A stretch of 10,894 bases of DNA from Thermoplasmatota archaeon (lineage in GTDB: Archaea > Thermoplasmatota > Penumbrarchaeia > Penumbrarchaeales > Penumbrarchaeaceae), in the NCBI GenBank assembly GCA_030600725.1, contig JAUVLN010000041.1, positions 1-10,894 of the forward strand. The letters run 5' to 3'. Both the position numbers and the translations under genes were made by a program. Positions 6,993-10,894 of this stretch are shown piece by piece (position 1 is the first letter of the stretch; the number at the start of each line of letters is the position of its first letter). Under the pieces are notes generated by a model. It did no database searches. It worked only from the letters and a program-made list of their open reading frames with translations, and was not told the DNA's origin.

Positions 6993-7619
6993 CTATCCGA
7001 AATATTTTATCATCGCCTTGTAGAGGTTGTCCATCCCATAACCCGATAGGGCGGATATCGGTATGGTCGCATGCTGGGGGAAAGCGTCCCTTATCGTTGC
7101 AGGCGATGACTCCTCCAGATCTATCTTGTTCGCTATTATCACCGTGGGAAGCTTTCTGGCCTCTAGATTGCCTATAAGCGTTACGTTGACCTGATTGAAC
7201 GGGTCCTGGGCCGCATCCATCACCAGCAGTACCCCATCCACCTTATCCAACCATTTGATCGCCTCGATCACGCCCTCGGTTGCCTCCTTGGCCCAGGTCC
7301 TTGCCTCCTTCTTATCCATCCCGTGGTCCTCTACGAAGTCATGGAAATCTATCTTCGTCGCGATGCCAGGAGTATCAACTATGTTGAAATTCACCTTTGA
7401 ACCCGCAGCCTTGATTATTATCTCCTTTCTCTCCCTTGCCTTCCTCGTCTCATGTGGTATTTCAGAGGCTTTTCCCAGGGGTTTTCCGGTCCAATCCCTT
7501 GATATCCGGTTGGCAAGGGTGGTCTTACCGGCATTGGGCGGGCCGTATATCCCAATGGACATCTGCTTCTTTCGAAACAGGCCCTTAAGGCCTTTCATCA
7601 ATGCATTGAAGAATCCCAT
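6993..7619 (-). CDS. arvA: ArvA/OapA, Era-like small GTPase
   Basis: First gene of the operon: a cytoplasmic, likely membrane-associated GTPase of 208 residues. Counting from the ATG at 7619, the G motifs are G1 GPPNAGKT (26-33), G3 DTPG (82-85), G4 NKID (164-167) and G5 SAL (189-191). A Thr in HETRKA (58) is the likely G2 switch residue. All key residues are intact, so it should bind and hydrolyse GTP. The N-terminus MGFFNALMKGLKGLFRKK is a short amphipathic, basic helix suited to membrane contact. A longer reading would start at a GTG at 7676 and add 19 residues rich in Tyr and Arg that run into the promoter; the ATG at 7619 matches the usual family N-terminus. The Haloferax volcanii homologue ArvA was reported to be needed for extracellular vesicle formation, and the same family was earlier called origin-associated protein A. 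ArvB and ArvC follow directly. Confidence 0.93.
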   Translation of the reverse strand: MGFFNALMKGLKGLFRKKQMSIGIYGPPNAGKTTLANRISRDWTGKPLGKASEIPHETRKARERKEIIIKAAGSKVNFNIVDTPGIATKIDFHDFVEDHGMDKKEARTWAKEATEGVIEAIKWLDKVDGVLLVMDAAQDPFNQVNVTLIGNLEARKLPTVIIANKIDLEESSPATIRDAFPQHATIPISALSGYGMDNLYKAMIKYFG

Positions 7620-7715
7620 CCGACTCTGTCCCCCGTATCTACTGTAATATCGATACCTCACTAATAAGAATATCACATTTTGGTGAATCCTGACATTTTA
7701 TCATACAGGGTCGTG

Positions 7716-7724
7716 ATATAAAAA
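7716..7724 (-). promoter_or_regulatory. TATA box for the arvABC operon
   Basis: The minus strand carries TTTTTATAT, the best TATA match upstream of arvA, preceded by purine-rich GAAAGAATAG that could act as a BRE. Transcription would begin near 7694, leaving a leader of about 75 bases before the ATG at 7619. A GGGGG run at 7630-7634 is the only SD-like element and is 10 bases from the ATG. A second, weaker A/T-rich element lies nearer the gene (about 7655-7675). Confidence 0.5.
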
Positions 7725-7743
7725 CTATTCTTTCACCCGTATG

Positions 7744-7786
7744 AAAATAAAAAAGGGGGGGGGGCAAACCCTGGTGGGTTTACCCC
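7744..7786 (-). terminator. Stem-loop and T-tract terminator of the right-hand surface-protein gene
   Basis: Just past the stop at 7807, the minus strand can form an 11-position stem (arms 7776-7786 and 7761-7771: GGGG, one A/C mismatch, AAACCC paired with GGGTTT and CCCC) closed by a 4-base loop. It is followed by the rest of a run of ten C (7755-7764) and then TTTTTTATTTT (7754-7744). This separates the surface-protein transcript from the arv promoter, which begins only about 20 bases further on. Confidence 0.75.
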
Positions 7787-7806
7787 GTATCCGTATCACA
7801 ACCCCG

Positions 7807-10800
7807 TCACTGCATTGGCTGGGCGGGCATCGGCTCAGCAGGCTGAGGTTCCGGTGGCACACCTTCAGGAGCCGGAAGGGCCGGAGTCGATGTATCGACC
7901 ATCGGCACGCCAGTAGGTCCCATGGGCATGGAGGGGATCTCTATCTGTGGAGTTGCCAACATGGCCTCCTCCTCCGCTTCCTCCCTCTCCTCGTTCTCCT
8001 CGCCCTTGTGTGCTTTCATGTATCCGATCAGCAGGATAAGGGCGGTGATGATTATCGCAGCCATCAATACCACCAGATAAACCCATATCTGGAATGGAGC
8101 TTCCTTCTCTACATCCTGTGTTTTTGGGTTGAATATCTCGGGCCTATCCGTTGGATCCCTCGGATCCGTATCATCGTTATCATCCCGGTCCCATCTGTAG
8201 AGCTTATCAACTCCCAGGTATTCATCGAAGTTTGTGTATCCATCGTTATCAGGATCCTCATCCGAATCATCCCGCTCCCAGTTCAGCTGATGAAGCCACT
8301 CCCAGTAATCATCCATACCGTCATTATCGTCATCATCGCCCCCTTTTGGAACCACTATATCATTGATGATAATGGTCACGAAGGCGACCGCCCTTCGATC
8401 CTCACCGGTTAGCTCGTTATACCTGTGGATGGAATCCCCCACATACAGGGCGATCCTGATCGTACCGATGGTCTGGAACCTCTTGTTCTCCAGTATCACG
8501 CCGTCCCCCAGTATCTTAGAGCCGTTTCTCAACAGCTGCTTCCATTGGAACCTCAGGTCCGAATCCTCGTCGCTGTCGTAGGATCCCGAACCGTCAAACG
8601 TTATCAGCTCACCCAGCATGAATGCCTCCCCCTCTACCGGTGAGGTGATCACCGCTGTCGGAATGGTATTCACCAGTACCTTGAACATCGGAGACAAAGT
8701 GAAACCGGGATAATCCTCTGATTTGCCGTTGATTGCTATATCCTTTGACCGGAACTGGACCGCGTTATCTTTGCCCTCAAGGAAGTCCTCGAATGGGAAA
8801 TGCACGCAGATGCGTTTGTTACCATCTAGCTTATCCGTCGCTCCCACGGTATATTTCTTCCATCCTCCCTCCTGCTGTATCCCGGTGTCCCATATCCTGA
8901 CCCCGTTCTCGTCTATGGATGTTGATACCCTGTAGTATATCTGTGCCGGATCGATTCCCGATACCTCATCCACAAGAATTGTGGATACCTCCTTCTGGTT
9001 GATGAACAACTGGTCGTGCCATACGTCAAGGGTCGGGAAGACCTCCTCATAGGCGACCTGTGTGACATCGATCATCAGCCTGAAATGCTGAGATTCGGTA
9101 TAGCCGTTTCCTGCAAGGTCCATGGCCCTGTACCGGATGTAGTTCTCGGTTCCCTCCTCGAACCTCGGATTAACCGTCGCCACAACATATGGATCGTCCC
9201 ATAGGATGCTCTCCTTGGTCTCTGTGAGGTCTACAAGCTTCCACTCCTCGAAATTATCTATACCTCCGGTCGAGATCGAATACTCCACGGAATCGGCGTC
9301 CACACCGCTTCCCCCTATATCGGTCACCCAGATCTTGCAGGTCGGCGTCAATGTCTTGATCCAGTTGTTCTTGAGTTCGTCGGCATTCAAACCGGCTACC
9401 CTGAACTCCTCGTAGTGATAGTCGATATCCTTCTTGTCGATGAATATCTGAGCGAAGGCGGGAGCACCATAATGACCTACGGCATCCTCCGCCCAAACGA
9501 ATAATTTGAAATCCCCCTCCTCCGTACCGTTCCAGGTCATCCTGGTCGTTTCCCAACCGGTATAGGGTGTCTCCGGATCGTTGAACGAGTAGCTTTTGGA
9601 TATCCTGTACCTCTCTGCACCTGAACCCAGATCATTCACCCGAGACCACGTGACATATATCACATCGTCGTTATCAAGGGCCTGATTCTTGTCCTTGTAT
9701 GAATCGGCCCTCAACACGAGAGACTGGGGAGCAGGTGGTGGGCTGTTATCCACGATGAGGCTGATACTTGGAAGCTCTCCCAAGAAGAGATCCATCGTCA
9801 TCTCCTCAAGCACTACGGTGAGTGTCTTCTTGATGGCCTGCATGGGCATGTTCAGAGTTATCGACATATTCCTGCCGGACACATTCACATCCTTCCAGAA
9901 CTCCGAATTATCGTAATCGGCCAGTGTCATGAAGAAGCTGGAATTGGGAGGATATATCTCCGCATAGCTGTTATTGTAGATCAGCCTCACGCCGGAGAAG
10001 GTCACACTCTCGTTCTCCCTCGTGTACGCATCGTTGGCGAAAACCCCGTTGAACTCACCAATTACAACAAGCGGCCCCCCCAATTTGACCTGGTTCTCGA
10101 AATAGAATAGATCTTTCGTTATGTTATATGCCGGGACGGTGTTCTTTCCCCTTGCCCAGGACACAACCGAGTTATTGCCCGTGTTCAGGTATTCGAACAT
10201 GAACATCAACCTGAAGAGGATAGTAGCATTGTTTCCTGCAGGATAGAACGAACAGTTCGCCATGTCGAGTATGAGGATATCCTCGCTTGTCATGGACCTG
10301 AACGTGGGAAGACCGCTCTCCATGACGAGTTCCACACCCACATCATTTTCATATCTTGTGGCATGGAAACCCTCGAAGAATATCTTCACATTGGTGATAT
10401 CGGTGGGGCCATTGGAGTCCTCTACGTTGACGAGGAAATTATAGTATTTATGTTCCGCATAAACGAAGTTCATCCCCTCACCATCCCCATTCATCAGTTC
10501 GACATCGCTCCTTATCGTACCCGTTGAGAACTCGACCGCCAGTCCGTCCTCAATATTTCGAGTGGCATAAGGGCTGTACATGAAACCTTCCTCGAAAAAT
10601 ACGGTGAAATTATCCGCGGTATCATCGTAAATGACCCCTGTATCATTGTAACCTACCCGGACCCCTGATGACACATACTCGATCCCAGCGACCACCTGAT
10701 AGCCTTCCATATAGCTGCTCTGCGTGCCGGTGTCCTTGTACTGCATCTTGATCAACCCGCTCTGATAGAGGATCAGTTCATAGGTCATCTCGTACTGATT

Positions 10801-10894
10801 GGTGTTCCACTCGATCACACAGTATGGATCTATCACGGCAGTATTGGTCATATACCAGATGCCTCCGTTGGAGTTGTTGGTATAGGCATTACAC
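7807..10894 (-). CDS. Large type I surface protein with Ig-like, PKD and calcium-loop domains, partial (N-terminus beyond right edge)
   Basis: The frame is open to the right edge, so the 1028 residues here are the C-terminal part; the Met at 10851 is internal or at best uncertain, since 14 open codons precede it. Positions below count from that Met. Residues 1-110 (EWNTNQYEMTYELILYQSG) resemble a nidogen-like extracellular domain. Three Ig/FN3-like modules at about 372-472, 495-596 and 605-720 repeat a pattern of GSGA..YRIS, GSGVD..YSIS or SGID..YRVS, followed by WAEDAVG, RAMDLAGN or RSKDIAIN. A PKD-like domain spans about 730-835 (ITFDGSGSYDSDED). Three acidic TSP3-like calcium loops follow (DDDDNDGMDDYWE near 840, DSDEDPDNDGYTNFDEY near 862, DRDDNDDTDPRDPTD near 888). 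A membrane helix lies at 922-945 (VYLVVLMAAIIITALILLIG), and a 69-residue cytoplasmic tail is Glu-rich and then Pro/Met/Ala-rich. An adhesin or envelope role is inferred; no enzyme domain is visible. Confidence 0.9.
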   Translation of the reverse strand, partial: CNAYTNNSNGGIWYMTNTAVIDPYCVIEWNTNQYEMTYELILYQSGLIKMQYKDTGTQSSYMEGYQVVAGIEYVSSGVRVGYNDTGVIYDDTADNFTVFFEEGFMYSPYATRNIEDGLAVEFSTGTIRSDVELMNGDGEGMNFVYAEHKYYNFLVNVEDSNGPTDITNVKIFFEGFHATRYENDVGVELVMESGLPTFRSMTSEDILILDMANCSFYPAGNNATILFRLMFMFEYLNTGNNSVVSWARGKNTVPAYNITKDLFYFENQVKLGGPLVVIGEFNGVFANDAYTRENESVTFSGVRLIYNNSYAEIYPPNSSFFMTLADYDNSEFWKDVNVSGRNMSITLNMPMQAIKKTLTVVLEEMTMDLFLGELPSISLIVDNSPPPAPQSLVLRADSYKDKNQALDNDDVIYVTWSRVNDLGSGAERYRISKSYSFNDPETPYTGWETTRMTWNGTEEGDFKLFVWAEDAVGHYGAPAFAQIFIDKKDIDYHYEEFRVAGLNADELKNNWIKTLTPTCKIWVTDIGGSGVDADSVEYSISTGGIDNFEEWKLVDLTETKESILWDDPYVVATVNPRFEEGTENYIRYRAMDLAGNGYTESQHFRLMIDVTQVAYEEVFPTLDVWHDQLFINQKEVSTILVDEVSGIDPAQIYYRVSTSIDENGVRIWDTGIQQEGGWKKYTVGATDKLDGNKRICVHFPFEDFLEGKDNAVQFRSKDIAINGKSEDYPGFTLSPMFKVLVNTIPTAVITSPVEGEAFMLGELITFDGSGSYDSDEDSDLRFQWKQLLRNGSKILGDGVILENKRFQTIGTIRIALYVGDSIHRYNELTGEDRRAVAFVTIIINDIVVPKGGDDDDNDGMDDYWEWLHQLNWERDDSDEDPDNDGYTNFDEYLGVDKLYRWDRDDNDDTDPRDPTDRPEIFNPKTQDVEKEAPFQIWVYLVVLMAAIIITALILLIGYMKAHKGEENEEREEAEEEAMLATPQIEIPSMPMGPTGVPMVDTSTPALPAPEGVPPEPQPAEPMPAQPMQ
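8137..8343 (-). other. TSP3-like calcium-binding loop region in the right-hand surface protein
   Basis: This segment encodes residues about 837-905, where Asp, Asn and Glu dominate in three DxDxDG-type loops separated by WLHQLNWER and YLGVDKLYRW. Such stalks bind several calcium ions and stiffen just before a membrane anchor. The membrane helix follows directly at 8017-8088. Confidence 0.65.

Noticed and set aside
7620..7676. N-terminal extension of ArvA from a GTG at 7676
   Set aside because: The added residues (IFLLVRYRYYSRYGG...) are not family-like, the extension runs into the promoter region, and the ATG at 7619 gives the normal MGFF...LFRKK start.
7741..8412. Plus-strand open frame rich in His, Arg and Ile
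   Set aside because: It starts inside the terminator and is antisense to the calcium-loop and tail coding region. Its composition mirrors the Asp codons of the minus gene.
8540..8551. TTCCATTGGAAC, resembling the core of an archaeal origin recognition box
   Set aside because: A single copy inside a confidently coding region, with no G-string, no second copy in the window and no orc1/cdc6 gene. The Oap name alone does not place an origin here.

Overview
The window looks like a chromosome segment of a euryarchaeon, most likely from the Thermoplasmatota. The evidence is protein-level. There is an intact archaeal arvABC (oapABC) operon, a gene set known from Euryarchaeota. There are two very large secreted or anchored surface proteins built from CARDB, propeller, Ig-like and calcium-loop modules. 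Arginine is mostly AGG and isoleucine often ATA, and intergenic regions carry TATA-like boxes rather than bacterial -35/-10 pairs. No rRNA, tRNA, transposase, CRISPR array or phage gene was seen, so the exact lineage cannot be fixed from this window.

Layout from left to right: 1-455 (minus) is the N-terminal part of a multi-pass membrane protein that runs off the left edge. 539-4837 (minus) is a 1432-residue type I membrane protein with a signal peptide, an integrin-like beta-propeller, a tandem array of CARDB and related beta-sandwich domains, one transmembrane helix and a very acidic cytoplasmic tail. 4838-5068 is a divergent promoter region. 5069-5821 (plus) encodes a coiled-coil protein with a C-terminal helix-hairpin-helix pair. 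It converges on the arvC-arvB-arvA operon (5846-7619, minus; transcribed A to B to C), which encodes an Era-like small GTPase, a DUF2073 protein and a zinc-ribbon DUF2072 protein. 7620-7806 holds the arv promoter and a strong stem-loop terminator of the next gene. 7807-10894 (minus) is the C-terminal 1028 residues of a second type I surface protein, whose N-terminus lies beyond the right edge.

How the parts may fit together: ArvA is the GTPase reported to drive extracellular vesicle formation in Haloferax volcanii, and ArvB and ArvC are its operon partners. The older name Oap refers to the occurrence of this cluster near replication origins in haloarchaea. Here the operon sits between two large membrane-anchored surface proteins with cytoplasmic tails. 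This makes them conceivable envelope components or vesicle cargo, but that link is inference from position only. The coiled-coil/HhH protein is the least explained gene. Nothing here proves a wholly new system. The most interesting points are the operon itself, its oppositely charged ArvB and ArvC extensions, the uncharacterised HhH neighbour and the unusual cytoplasmic tails of the surface proteins.
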